From positions 66,684,383 through 66,748,382 of the forward strand of contig JAKGHH010000002.1 of assembly GCA_022828595.1 (NCBI GenBank): a DNA stretch of 64,000 bases, in the 5' to 3' direction. Source of the stretch: Nelumbo lutea (taxonomy: Eukaryota > Streptophyta > Magnoliopsida > Proteales > Nelumbonaceae). The translations under genes and the position numbers were made by a program. Below, piece by piece: positions 45,266 through 55,465 of the stretch. Numbering within the stretch: the stretch's first letter is position 1; the number at the start of each line of letters is the position of its first letter. The notes below the pieces were generated by a model, which worked only from the letters and a program-made list of their open reading frames with translations, was not told the DNA's origin and did not search any database.

Positions 45266-46763
45266 GATCGGCGCTTTCATCCAGGAGCCCCTACGATCCG
45301 AATTGGTAAGTTTTTTACTTCAAAATTTAGATATTTTTGCATGGTCCACGACAAAAATGCTCGGTATAGACCCCAGACTCCTAACTCACAAGCTGAACAC
45401 TGATCCTGTAGTTAGGCCTGTTAGACAGAAGAAACGCACCTAGCTCTAGAACAGTGGAAAGCGGTTGACGAGGAAGTCGAAAAGCTCCTTGCAGCGGACT
45501 TCATAAGTGAAGTCCAATACCCAAGCTGGGTAGCCAACCCCGTCCTGGTAAAGAAGGCCAACAGCAAGTGGCGTATGTGCGTCGACTACACCGACCTGAA
45601 CCGGGCTTGCCCAAAAGACTGCTTCCCGCTCCCCCTAATCGACCGTCTAGTGGACGCGACCTCAAGACATGAGTTGCTAAGTTTCTTGGACGCCTATTCG
45701 GGACTATAACTAGATCAAGATGGACCCGACAGACGAAGAAATGACTGCCTTCATCACGGAGTTCGGCCTATACTGTTACAAGGTTATGCCCTTTGGGTTG
45801 AAAAACGTAGGGGCAACCTTTCAGAGGCTTGTAAATAAATTATTTGTGTTGTTAATCGACAGAAAAGTAGAATGCTATGTGGACGACATGGTCATCAAAA
45901 CTCAATTCTCACATGAATTAATACAAGACTTGCGTTCTGTTTTTGAAATTTTGCGTAAGTTTAATATGAGATTGAATCCAAACAAGTGTGTGTTCGGTGT
46001 AACATTGGGTAATTTCCTAGGATACATCGTTAACCGGCGCAACATTAAAGCTAACCCGAATAAGGTTAAGGCCATCTTGGACATGAAACCACCCCAAAAG
46101 CTGAAGGAAGTTCAGAGGTTGAATGGCCGCATAGCCGCCCTAAGTCGTTTCATGTCTAAATCGGCGGACTGCTGTTTGCCGTTCTTTAAGGCAATAAAGA
46201 GCGAAGGGTTTGAATGGACCCAAGATTGCCATCTCGCGTTCGACGAGCTCAAAGAATACCTTACTAGCGTGCCGACCTTAACCCAGCCCGATGAGGGCGA
46301 TGTTTTAGAACTCTACCTCTCAGCGAGCGACGATGTGGTTAGTTCGGTACTAATAAAGGAAGTAGATTGGGTCCAACGACCCATCTATTATGTTAGTAAA
46401 GTATTGAAGGGAGCAGAAACAAGATACCCGGAGATGGAAAAGCTAGCATACACATTAACAATTGCAGCTCAGAATCTCCGCCCGTACTTCCAAGCTCATA
46501 CTGTTATCGTCCTTACCGACAAACCTCTGAGGCAAGTATTGCTTAAGCTGGAGGTCTCCGATCGGTTGACGAAGTGGGCCATTGAGCTCAGCGAGTACGA
46601 CCTCCAGTACAAGCCGCGAACTGCCATTAAGGCCCAAGCCTCAGCAGATTTCATAGCCGAATGCACATTCAGCTCCGGACTTCCCAGTCCAGTTGAGCGC
46701 GAGGCTCCCACCTTGGGTGACCCAAAGCTCCCGGATCGGTCAAGTCCGAACCCCATGAAGTAG
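45266..46763 (+). pseudogene. Tat H reverse transcriptase and first RNase H
   Basis: The N-terminal third (45266-45719) is scattered over frames (DIFAWSTTKMLGIDPRLLTHKLN, then EVEKLLAADFI-like, a WRMCVDY-like stretch and a DYFPLP-like stretch). A 347-codon open frame (45720-46763) then carries FGLKNVGATFQRLVNKLF and the catalytic YVDD at 45876-45887. LGYIVNRRNIKANPNKVKAI follows, and then the RNase H sequence LYLSASDDVVSSVLI, IYYVSKVLKGAETRYPEMEKLAYTL, LRPYFQAHTVIVLTD. In this RNase H the usual catalytic Asp after LYL is replaced by Ser, as in Tat elements, where the second RNase H takes over. Confidence 0.9.
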
Positions 46764-46799
46764 TAGCCAGTGTGGCACCTCTCCTAGCTCGTCGAACCG

Positions 46800-47230
46800 C
46801 GAGCTAGGCTGAGGAGCCCTGGATCCTTCACGTAGATGGCTCCTCGAACCAACAGGGCAGCGGTGCTGGAATAGTTCTGCATGGCCCAAGTGGCATGAAA
46901 CTGGAGTACGCACTATGCTTTGAGTTCGAGGCATCTAACAATGAAGCAAAATACGAGGTGTTGATAGCCGGACTAGCCTTAGCCAGAGAAGTAAAAGCCA
47001 AGCACATCATTATCTGCAGCGACTCCCAGCTCATGGTCAACCAGGTCACGGGCGAATATGAAGCTCGCGAGCCAACCATGGTCGCCTATTTAGCCAAAGT
47101 TAGAGAGGCCCTGCTCAACTTCCAGTCACACTTCATCAGACAGATCCCTAGGTCAAAGAACGCCGAGGCCGATGCCTTGTCCAAGTTAGCCAGCACTAGC
47201 GACATCACCATGAGAATCGTGTACATAGAG
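46800..47230 (+). pseudogene. Tat H second, archaeal-type RNase H
   Basis: WILHVDGSSNQQGSGAGIVL (catalytic Asp, in a frame before 46895) is followed by FEASNNEAKYEVLIAGLALA (catalytic Glu) and IIICSDSQLMVNQVTGEYEA (catalytic Asp). SKNAEADALSKLAS closes the domain. This additional RNase H is a hallmark of the Tat lineage. Three catalytic positions are preserved. Confidence 0.9.
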
Positions 47231-48045
47231 GACCTGTCTCGACCTAGCATTCTCGGGGGGGCAGAGGAGGTCGCTCCCGTCGTTCGAGCAGAGCCAAGTT
47301 GGATTGACCCACTCATGAGCTTCTTGTTACACGAGACCCTCCCTGCAGATCGCAATGCAGCCAGAAGGGTGCAATGCCAGGCAGCTAAATATGTTATGAT
47401 AGACGAGCGGCTATACAGGAGATCCTACACGCTCCCCTACCTGCGTTGCTTGTGACCTACTGAAGTCGAGCTCGTACTCCACGACACTCATGAGGGTCTG
47501 TGCGGCAGACACTTGGGGGGTAGGGCCCTTGCCCAGAAAGCGTTTCGGCGGGATAAAGGCACGGCTGGACCGAGCTAAAGGATTGTGGGCAGATGAACTA
47601 CCCAGTGTCCTATGGACCTACCGAACCACGGAGAAGACCGCCACGGGAGAAACACCCTTCAATCTCACCTACGGTACCGAAGTAGTGATTCCCATAGAGA
47701 TTGAAGTACCTACGTTGCACCTAGAAGCATACAACGATCAAACAAATGAAGATGAGCTACGTACCAACCTCGACCTACTCAACGAAGTAAGGGACCTTGC
47801 GTACAACAGAGAGTAGCTCGGTACTATAACGCCAGGGTCAAGAGGCGAAACCTCCATGTTGGTGATCTAGCCCTTCGTAAAGTTATGGTGCCTGAGCCCG
47901 GTGCTGGCAAGCTTGGGTCCAACTAGGAAGGTCCTTACCGAGTGAAACGAGTGCTCGGGGAAGGAACATATGAGCTCGAGACCCTCGAAGGGAAACAAGT
48001 ACCTCAAGCATAGAATATTGTCAACCTGAGGCAATATTATTTGTA
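47231..48045 (+). pseudogene. Tat H integrase with catalytic core deleted
   Basis: The linker (WIDPLMSFLLHETLPADRNAARRVQCQAAKYVMIDERLYRRSYTLPYLRCL) leads to the start of the zinc-binding domain (LVLHDTHEGLCGRH). Near 47555 the sequence jumps directly to the post-core region KARLDRAKGLWADELPSVLWTYRTTEKTATGETPFNLTYGTEVVIPIEI, and the C-terminal DLALRKVMVPEPGAGKLG part runs to about 48045. The whole D-D-E core, normally about 150-200 residues, is missing. Stops near 47453 and 47814 add to the damage. This copy cannot integrate itself. Confidence 0.88.
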
Positions 48046-48058
48046 AAAATCAAGCGGA

Positions 48059-48365
48059 CTATGAGTCTCTTCCAAAAACTAAGGCCAGAAGACTGAGCTA
48101 ACATGACCTCGGCACAAGAAGACCCTAGCTGCCACTTCGGCTTGGGAGAAATCCAAGAGCGGACTACGGGTCCCTCTCAAAGCCTAAGGGCCAGAATACC
48201 GGGCTAATATGACCTCGGCACAACAGGACCCAGTCGCCTCTATGGCATGGGCAAACTCCGCGAGTGGGCCACGAGCCACTCCTTCAGCCCAAGGGCCAAA
48301 ACACCGATCTAACAAAGACCTCAGCGTGAAGAAAGACACTTTAGTGGCGAAGGCAAGGTATGAAA
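48059..48365 (+). repeat. Three tandem repeats after Tat H integrase
   Basis: Three imperfect copies of a unit of about 105 bases (48059-48163, 48164-48269, 48270-48365), each with a gggccaga, gctaacatgacctcggcac and gcgagtgggcc-type core. Tandem repeats at this position are known for Tat-lineage elements and have been proposed as seeds of satellite DNA. Confidence 0.75.
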
Positions 48366-48805
48366 TATCAAAAGCGTAAGCAGCTTGGGTTTAAACCCTG
48401 CGAAGCATAGCTCGTCCCGATTCATTGGACGAACTAAGGAATAACCAACCAATGCTTAGCTCAGACATACGTTGTAACCACTCCGCGGTATACCACATGG
48501 GCCTTAAACGTGACAAATCGGGATAACACCTATCGAAGAGCCCTACTTCAAGTATGTAACTTTAACAACTCAAATGATGAGATTGCTTTAGTAAAAATAA
48601 AGGGAGTTCATCATACTCAGAAGAAGGAAGAAACTTTCATTGTCGAAAAAAAAAACAAACAATAAAGAAAATAACAAGTGCAGTAACCGAGCTAAATAGC
48701 TCGGGAAAGGTTTGGTCATCATAGGGCATAACCGCCCAACCGAAAACTTGTGAAAGACCGGGTTTACGACACCCGAAAGCCACAGAAGCCCAGAGAAATG
48801 CCACC
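48366..48805 (+). other. Tat H spacer between tandem repeats and antisense gene
   Basis: Noncoding DNA with an A-run at 48646-48655. No coding sequence is recognised on either strand. Confidence 0.55.
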
Positions 48806-49367
48806 TCAAGGATCCGCCTCCTCATCCTCCGGAGAATCAGGCTCCTCTTCATCCGCTTGGTCCGCTGTCTCAGGAGATAGACCCTTCATAGTGATGCCGT
48901 CGAGGTTGAGCTCGGAGAACTTCTTCCGAACCAGCCACAGGTAGAGCTTAAATCTTGAGCGGTATGAACCTGAACCATACTCCGCCTGGAGGTCATGAAA
49001 TTCCTAGCAGTCTTTAAAATCCCAGACCACTTTCTCTCGCTCATCCTCCACCATCTGATTAAAGTTTCGGGTCCGATTCAGAAGAGTGGACTCCAAGTCC
49101 TACACTTGCTGCCTGAGAAGCTCCCTCTCCCCTGCCATCCTCGACGATTCATCCCTATAGCGTGCACTCTCTTCAGTAAGCCGAGTGATTTGAGCCTCCT
49201 GGTCGTTGACGAGCAGCTCCTGAGACTCGCTCCCTTGTGGGTGTGATGGAGCTCGCCCGGATCCGGTCGAGCTCGACCTAGAGCTTCTGGTTGGCAACAC
49301 GTTGGTCGAGAGCGTCGACGCTATGGATGCGCGTCTGGAGAGCCATGGCATGGATGGCAGAATTTAC

Positions 49368-49444
49368 CTATCGGCAAAAAAGAAAGATCAGAAGACAACA
49401 GAAAAGGGCAAAACAAGAGAGGAAGAGGGAAAAATGTCACTTAC
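49368..49444 (-). other. Predicted intron 2 of Tat H antisense gene
   Basis: Donor GTAAGT (consensus) after ATGGTG, acceptor GCCGATAG, 77 bases with a T-rich part. Removing it links the WGNIEPGDLSAFASAHYMV exon to the coiled-coil exon. Confidence 0.6.
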
Positions 49445-49848
49445 CACCATGTAGTGAGCAGAGGCGAACGCGGAGAGATCCCCCGGCTCAATGTTTCCCC
49501 ACTGAGCGATTTCATCATTGTTGATTGCCTTCCGACTCCTCTGGTGAGCTACCAGATAATCATTTACCCCTTCCCAGTTTCCCACTGAGAATCAGGGGTA
49601 AGGACGGGGCTGAAGGGGGTTAAAGGGTACCTCCCCCGGTTGAGGGAGCTCGCTTCCCACAGGGTTAGTCCCACTAGTCCCCTTAGGAGGGGGCATCAGA
49701 ACCTCGGGCGAAGGAGAGGGCAGGACCAACTCGGCAGACCTAAACTCAGTGCTTCCCGAAGGCGGGGTTTGGTCGGGGCGCGTCCTCTTCACCTGGCATC
49801 TCTGGTTGCTTGAGAGAAGGCGACGCGAATTGGCACTAGACATGATGC

Positions 49849-49944
49849 CTACCACAAGACCACAATGTATTAGTCCAACAATAAACAAAATGCATGTGTA
49901 CGCAATAGTCATAGGGCACTACGCGACCTAAAAGGGTGACCTAC
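49849..49944 (-). other. Predicted intron 1 of Tat H antisense gene
   Basis: Donor CAG|GTAGGT, acceptor TTGTGGTAG, 96 bases. It links the QAGLSP end of exon 1 to the MSSANSRRLLSS segment. Confidence 0.6.
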
Positions 49945-50852
49945 CTGGGCTCAAGCCTGCCTGCACGAGCTTCTCCTCGGCTAAGTAGTTCGAGCAATGG
50001 AAGCCTACTAATGCCTAGGACAACATCATTTTCCGAGTCTCAAGGTCCAGCTCGACCCCGGGGTCCTGGATAGCGCCCCTCCAAGCAGTGGGAAAGGGCA
50101 ACCCCTCGGGGTTACGGACCACGAAGTAGTCCTGCTTCTAGGTGAGAATCTTGTTCGGCATCTCGTATAAGAGCTTATAGCTGCGACGGGGGGAGAGGTA
50201 ATAAAAGCGCCTCTCTGGAGGAACCCCAGGAGCAACATTCTTTATACTAAGGATAGAGGCAAAAATATCAAGGTCCAAAGGAAGGCAGTACTCGTGACAC
50301 AGGGATATAGTCTCAGCCATGTTCCGAACAATGTTGGGATGAAGCTGGTCAATAGAGACATTGAAATGATTCAACACCTCCACTATCAAGGGGTGCAGGG
50401 GGAGACGCAAGCCAGTCTCGAGCTGTTATTAAAAGATCACTATATCATTGGGACCATGCTCCCAGGGGAAGTTGCCAGTAGGGAGGCTGTAAACCAGGTC
50501 CCCAGGGAGGCGAAAGTAGTGGATCAGAGACCTGAGTCTCTCCATTGTCATTAAGGAAGGGCCAAAGGTATCAGGCTCCCTCCCCTTAGAAGTAGACGCC
50601 ATGTCACCAGAGGCTTCCCGAGCCTCCGGGATATGCTCCCAGGCTCTTCCCGTGCTCGAGGGAGCATCATCATCCTGGCTATCGCCCCTGTGATAGGTAT
50701 GGCATGGGTACCCAGACATGGCTGACGGCGATTGGGACTCACCAGAGTAGACGGAACAGAGTAGACTAAGGAACTCGAGTAGGCTAGGCGAAGTACGCGA
50801 CCTCAGAATCCAAAAGATGGCATGGAAGAAGATAGGGCCCGAGGGGCCCCCC

Positions 50853-50860
50853 TATTTATA
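50853..50860 (-). promoter_or_regulatory. TATA box of Tat H antisense gene
   Basis: The minus strand reads GGCTATAAATAGGGGG, about 135 bases before the ATG at 50719. It is oriented away from the nearby 3' LTR and would drive only the antisense gene. Confidence 0.7.
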
Positions 50861-51178
50861 GCCCCCATCCTTTCAAACTGAGGGCCCGGATCAATGTAGA
50901 TCCAACAGTCCGCAAACATCTTGACCGCATGCCTTCTGAAAACCAAAGGTGATTGGCGGAACATCTTCCACAATTAAGGTAGCCGCAGCCGCACAATGTT
51001 TGGAATTAAAGGCCACCTCAGCACGTTTTCGGAATCCGAAAAGTCAGGGAAGTCAGAAGATCTCTTGATTCCCGCAAATGCATTTAATGGGGGTAGTCAA
51101 TCAAGTTTGAATTTTGGTCAAATCAATCCATCGTGCTTCATAAACTCCCCGCGCTAAGGCGATACTCTTAGCCCGATG

Positions 51179-51191
51179 AGTGGGGGGCAAT
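51179..51191 (+). other. Tat H polypurine tract
   Basis: AGTGGGGGGCAAT immediately before the 3' LTR start. Confidence 0.75.
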
Positions 51192-52047
51192 TGATGAAGG
51201 ATGATTTGACCCGATCTATGAAATGGCGACACGTGGACACTAACCCGACGTAAGTGACAACTCAGCATTGCGGCCCAGTACAGCTAAGTAACGGGCCCAT
51301 AAAGCAGCTTGCCACATCATATCGCGCAAAAGGAGGAGCTCACCACGACACAAGCTCCGGGTTCCCCGAGCTACCCCCAAAGGGATATTCCGAGGCAACT
51401 TCAGCTCGCAAGCTAAGAAAACCAACTCGCCCGAGCTCCCAAGCAGACAAGTCATCGTGAGGACTAATTCTACTAAGGGTACTCGTGAAGTATTCCGAGT
51501 TCGCTGCAAAGTAGCTCGCTAGTGGGCCACACGAGCATTCCACAGGAAGCTTCTATCTGACAGGCCGTACCAATCAGACTACGCCATATCCCTTACTGAC
51601 GGCGCAGTCCCTGTCCTTTCGACAGTCTGCGTCCACGTCTCTCAGTAGGCAGAGGCGTGCCTGTCACTTTGGGGATGTGTCACTTGCCCGGGTAAGGAGT
51701 ACATCACAATGGCCACCTGCGAAGCCCTGGTAGGTAACGGCTGTGGCAGGGGGCCCAGTGGCTGTTATGCCCGATCTCACAAAGAGCGCCCCTACAAAAG
51801 CCCTTAGGGCAGAGGAGAAAGTTCTTCTTGAGATCTCCAATCTCTCGAGTATAGGAAAAAAGCGTGACCTCCACTCTTAGCCTTCGTTTTTCCCTTTACT
51901 TCCCATACATAGTACTAACTTAAGCATCAGAGTATTTCCACCGGGTAAATCCTTGGGAATCTTTTCTTTCATTTTCTCAGGTGCCGTCCGTTGCCAACAA
52001 GGAGCTAGTCAACAGTCAGCTAGGAGTGCCCAGATCGCGCTACATCA
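51192..52047 (+). repeat. Tat H 3' LTR
   Basis: 856 bases, starting TGATGAAGG and ending CTACATCA, followed by the target duplication acaac (52048-52052). It matches 41864-42718 with numerous substitutions. Confidence 0.93.
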
Positions 52048-52052
52048 ACAAC

Positions 52053-53560
52053 GATGACCCCGACGGGTGGAGTTTGGGCTGGGAGCTTGTCAGTGAGGTG
52101 TAGCTCTTTTCTGGGTTTATGCTCTTTGATGTCCTTGAATCCATTGAGGTATCCATGTCAGATGATGTCTTCTAGGTGGTGGCAGAGGCCAAGGTAGTTT
52201 TTGGTCTCTTGTTGCCCCGGGTTTTCATCTTCTCAGGCCACTTGACGAAACTACGGTTGTGGATTTGCATCAGTATCTTGGCTCGCAGACTGTTGTGTAG
52301 AGTAAAGTTGTGATACGTTGGGGGTAAGGTTCTCGGTCAGTGGTCTGGTCGGCGATCTTGCCTCTTGGCGTCTTGGTCCAGTCTTCAGTCATCGTTGTCT
52401 CTATGATTCTAGTCGTGCTTGGGCTTCTTTGGTGTTCATATACTTCTGCATGTGCTTCATGAGCATAGTCAGGTTGGGCAAAGGGTTCTTTTACAAAGAG
52501 AAGCTAAACATTGAGGAGCACAGTCTGCTCATGATGGTGGTCACAACCACCGATTGGTCTAGAGCTCGGACTTGAAGGGTATTGACGTTGAACCTCGCCA
52601 AGTATTCCGTCATGGTTTCTCATTTCCTTTGACGCAGATGCATGAGGCTAGTCGAGGTCTTCTGGTGCCTTTGGCTGGCTGTGAACTGTGCTAGGAATTG
52701 TGTCTCCAACTGCTCCCAAGAGGAAATGGACCATGGTGGAAAGGAGGCATAATAGGTCCTGGCGACTCCTTGGAGGGTTGTGACGAATGCCTTGCACATG
52801 AGACACTCAAAGGATCCATGTAGCATCATTATCACCTTGAACCCCTCAATGTGATCGTTGGGATTCGAGGCTTGATGGCACTTCTCACACTTAGGGGGTC
52901 TTCAGCCGGCTAGGGGAAGCTCATCAATGATCTCCGGGATGAAGATGGGTTCCTTTGTGGGCTGGCTGTGGTGTTGGTCTAAGGGCCAGGCCGTCGAAGA
53001 AGTTGTGCTTCTATCTACTTGGCTGAGCTCTAGTTTGGCCAACCTCTCTCTTAGTTCTCTAATTTTGGTGTCTTTGTCGGCTGGGACCACATTTGTGGAC
53101 TTTCCCTTTTTAGGATCGCAGGCAGGTCTTGGACCAAGCTGGATTTGTCTATTAAGATCAACGGCTCCTATAGACGTTGGTCAAGTTGTTCTTTCGTTGG
53201 TACCCGATCAACGAAGTGGTGGGATCTACTGTGGGCATCGTGTGCGAGGCCGGGTTTGGGAGTCAGATCTTCTAGATGGATGCGGTTGTTTGTAGTTGGA
53301 TTAGGCCCTGTGCCTGTTTGTGTGGCACTCTTTGGGGTCATCGGTGCGAGGATCGACTATAGTAGGTGCCTACGTGGTAGGGCGAGTAGCTTGGGGGGCG
53401 TTCACCAGTTGCCCTAGTGTCTCCATCATGACTAGGATACGGTTGACCTTCTGCTACATGGATTAGAATTCCGTGAGGTTGATTGCTGCCTGATGCTAGG
53501 GCTCTCAAGGTGGGGAGCTGTGAAGTCAATGGGATCCCTAAGATAGGGAACATGCTCTAG
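52053..53560 (-). pseudogene. Tat F gag remnant
   Basis: Minus-strand gag. Near the primer binding site is a Ser/Gly/Pro-rich N-terminal part (around 53338-53553). Next are MVPADKDTKIRELRERLAKLEL (53090) and IPEIIDELPLA. The core follows: MLHGSFECLMCKAFVTTLQGVARTYYASFPPWSISSWEQLETQFLAQF at 52620-52835, then ETMTEYLARFNVNTL. Toward 52110 comes the C-terminal stretch resembling the Tat nucleocapsid end (CHHLEDII-HGYLNGF). Many stops are present. It ends at the Tat H insertion, and no protease follows on the other side. Confidence 0.8.
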
Positions 53561-53636
53561 AGTGATTGGATATGTTCGTAGGCATGGTTGCTTTTAGTGA
53601 ACAGAGAGAAATTTGGGAAATGATTTTTTGTATGTT

Positions 53637-53653
53637 TCCCATAGATGGTGCCA
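53637..53653 (-). other. Tat F primer binding site, decayed
   Basis: The minus strand reads TGGCACCATCTATGGGA. Compared with Tat H (TGGCGCCATCTGTGGGA) it has G-to-A changes at two positions, one of them in a CpG. Confidence 0.8.
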
Positions 53654-53656
53654 ATT

Positions 53657-54188
53657 TGATGCTGTAAGATCCGAGGTGTTTCGAACTGAGGACCCAATCA
53701 GATAGTCCCGCCAACTAAATGAAGCTGAGGTGGGAGGACGAAGCTGTGCATCGAGATTTGCAACCAATAGAAAGGTCAGAGGCCCAAGGCGTTGTTCCCT
53801 AGGTAGGTACTCTAACACTCAAGTCAGTAGGGTAGAGAAGGATGTAGCCAGGACGAGCAAGTTGAAATAGCATTGGTTCGAGCCGAAGTGTTAGTGCAAA
53901 GAAGTATTCAAAGAGTGTAGTTTTAGAAGTCCCTTACCTCGAGCCGGGAATACCTATTTATACTTGGGCATCCGTGCCCTAGATGGGTAGGGCTTCCAGG
54001 GTGTCGAGATGAGGACGTCCATCGGGGTCTTTGGGAGGTTTCCTCTTCCTCGGTGGAATTTGCTTCGTTATCTGTGCAAGACACTCTTTCTTAGTCATGC
54101 TCTTCCGTTACGCATGGCGTTAATGTGGCCTAAGAGGGGGGTGATCGCGGAGATAGCCACATGGCATCCTTCGCCAGCTTAACCATCA
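53657..54188 (-). repeat. Tat F 5' LTR
   Basis: In minus orientation it starts about TGATGGTTAAGCTGG (54188) and ends TTACAGCATCA (53657), three bases before the primer binding site. A TATA box is at 53954-53963. No second copy is in the window, so the outer end is uncertain by several bases (TGTTCAGG at 54196 is an alternative). Confidence 0.7.
53954..53963 (-). promoter_or_regulatory. TATA box in Tat F 5' LTR
   Basis: The minus strand reads AAGTATAAATAGGT, a strong TATA box in the middle of the LTR. Confidence 0.65.
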
Positions 54189-54196
54189 CCTGAACA

Positions 54197-55344
54197 CTAC
54201 CAACAACCTTGCATGTTTACTTGTTTTTAGTTGCCAGAAATGGTGAATTATCATGGTGGTGGTTTGCTTACAACATCACTGTGGCACTAACAAACCAAAC
54301 TACTCAAAATAGAAAACATTAGAGTCCAGGAAAAGTACGATAGAGGGTACCCTAATGCTGAGAGAGAGCGTGACAACTCCTTGAGTTTGAGCTTATGCAT
54401 GAAGTGAGCCTCGCAACGGCAACCACTCTATGGAGAGGCAACGGGCGTTGCAGGTAAACACTTGCCATGGTAGAGAACACCTGAAAGATTTAAGTAAATC
54501 ATAAAAAGTTACAAGGTGTTGCTTGCAATTCTCTCCTTCTTAGGTGAACGTCCCCTTAGAAGATGGAGCCCTAGATGTCCCTCTCTTCAAACTCTCGGGC
54601 AATAAGCTAAAAAATTTCACCACCGTCACCAAGAACTATTTTGGTCTCAAGGTAAAAGATGATGAACAACGTTTTTTGAAGGGCAATTTTGACATTTTCA
54701 AAAGTTTTAGATTGCACATGTCATCATGTGATATAGATAATTGATGGACTATTAACGACAAGTATTAGATTGACACATTTTGAAAGTTTGGGTACTGAAT
54801 TATCGTGTTTTAAAGTTTAGGGGACCAAACTAGCACTAGACCGAAAGTACAAGTTACTAATTGGGAATTTTTCCTAAAATTAATTTGGATGGACCAACAA
54901 GACATATTGAATTGGACAAGTCTGGAATTAATGGTTCAAAGTATTTATTGGATTGGATTGAACCTGGTCTATTCGTAATAGATTTATATTGGATTAGACT
55001 GGATTGGATTACCAATAGCATGTTCATTCGTAGAAGATAAAAATATAGATGCCAATAGACCATGTTTGGATTGGAACCAATCTAAATTAAAATCAATTTA
55101 AAAGGATTGGACAGTCCAGACAATGAATTGGACTGGTTTAAAATGGTCCAAAATATTCATCGGATTGGATTTGGATTGGGCCTGGTCCATCTGTAATGGA
55201 TTCATACTGTATCGGATTGAATTGGACCAAATCCAGTCCAATTGACACCCCTACTCTTTCAGTAGAATCAAATAAATCAATATACAACATATATAGATGT
55301 GACACCCAAATTAAAGCCTGGGGTAGTCGACCACTAATCCAGCA

Positions 55345-55375
<31 letters not shown>

Positions 55376-55462
55376 CATGTTTTCTCCCCTCCTTTTCTTG
55401 AGGAGAGTCAGGGCCCAATTAATGGCAATCTGCTGAAATCTTTTCCTTGAGGAAGGTTAATC
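54197..55462. other. Intergenic DNA with TTGGAT-rich duplication
   Basis: No gene recognised. From 54885 to 55245 the DNA is rich in ttggatt and contains two diverged copies of one segment (about 54905-55010 and 55120-55225: tattgaattggac ... ggattggatt ... cctggtc ... taatggattcata). It ends in ccaattgacacccctac, an end sequence common in plant dispersed repeats. A T-run is at 55352-55373. Confidence 0.5.
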
Positions 55463-55465
55463 TTA

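Larger units (their letters stand above)
48806..50719 (-). pseudogene. Tat H antisense accessory gene, spliced, broken
   Basis: Minus-strand gene starting MSGYPCHTYHRGD at 50719 (first ATG after the TATA box) and ending with TGA at 48806-48808. Exon 1 has FPWEHGPNDIVIF, two stops near 50429, and then a domain resembling Pfam Transposase_28: GLRLPLHPLIVEVLNHFNVS, QLHPNIVRNMAETI, FYYLSPRR and FPTAWRGAI. Predicted introns are 49849-49944 and 49368-49444. Exon 2 holds a Pro/Ser-rich part and WEGVNDYLVAHQRSRKAINN. Exon 3 is a coiled coil (AQITRLTEESARYRDESSRM) with an acidic tail (DEEEPDSPEDEEADP). Further stops occur at about 50136 and 49097. The role is unknown. The layout matches the plus-strand gene of Tat F. 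Confidence 0.75.
41864..52047 (+). mobile_element. Tat H, full-length Tat-type Ty3/Gypsy element, target duplication acaac
   Basis: 10.2 kb with LTRs 41864-42718 and 51192-52047. The primer binding site is at 42721-42737, and a polypurine tract AGTGGGGGGCAAT abuts the 3' LTR. The direct repeat acaac lies at 41859-41863 and 52048-52052. Sense order: gag, protease, RT, RNase H, a second (archaeal-type) RNase H, and integrase lacking its core. These are followed by tandem repeats and an antisense accessory gene. The dual RNase H and the antisense gene place it in the Tat lineage. The LTRs differ at roughly one base in twenty, so it is much older than Copia D. The first LTR base pair is TA instead of TG on the left side. 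Confidence 0.93.
36734..54188 (-). mobile_element. Tat F, minus-oriented Tat-type Ty3/Gypsy derivative without visible pol
   Basis: Read from right to left: 5' LTR (53657-about 54188), Tat-type primer binding site (53637-53653), a decayed gag (52053-53560), noncoding DNA (40855-41858), an antisense accessory gene on the plus strand (36919-40854), then the gap. Tat H (41864-52047) and the probable solo LTR G (38731-40688) are inserted in it. Protease, RT, RNase H and integrase are not found anywhere in its own sequence. It is therefore either a large internal deletion or a non-autonomous gag-plus-accessory element. The outer end at about 54188 is approximate, and the left end is unknown. Confidence 0.72.

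Noticed and set aside
54544..54744. 66-codon open frame near Tat F
   Set aside because: No recognisable domain, no promoter or splice context, in decayed repeat-rich DNA.
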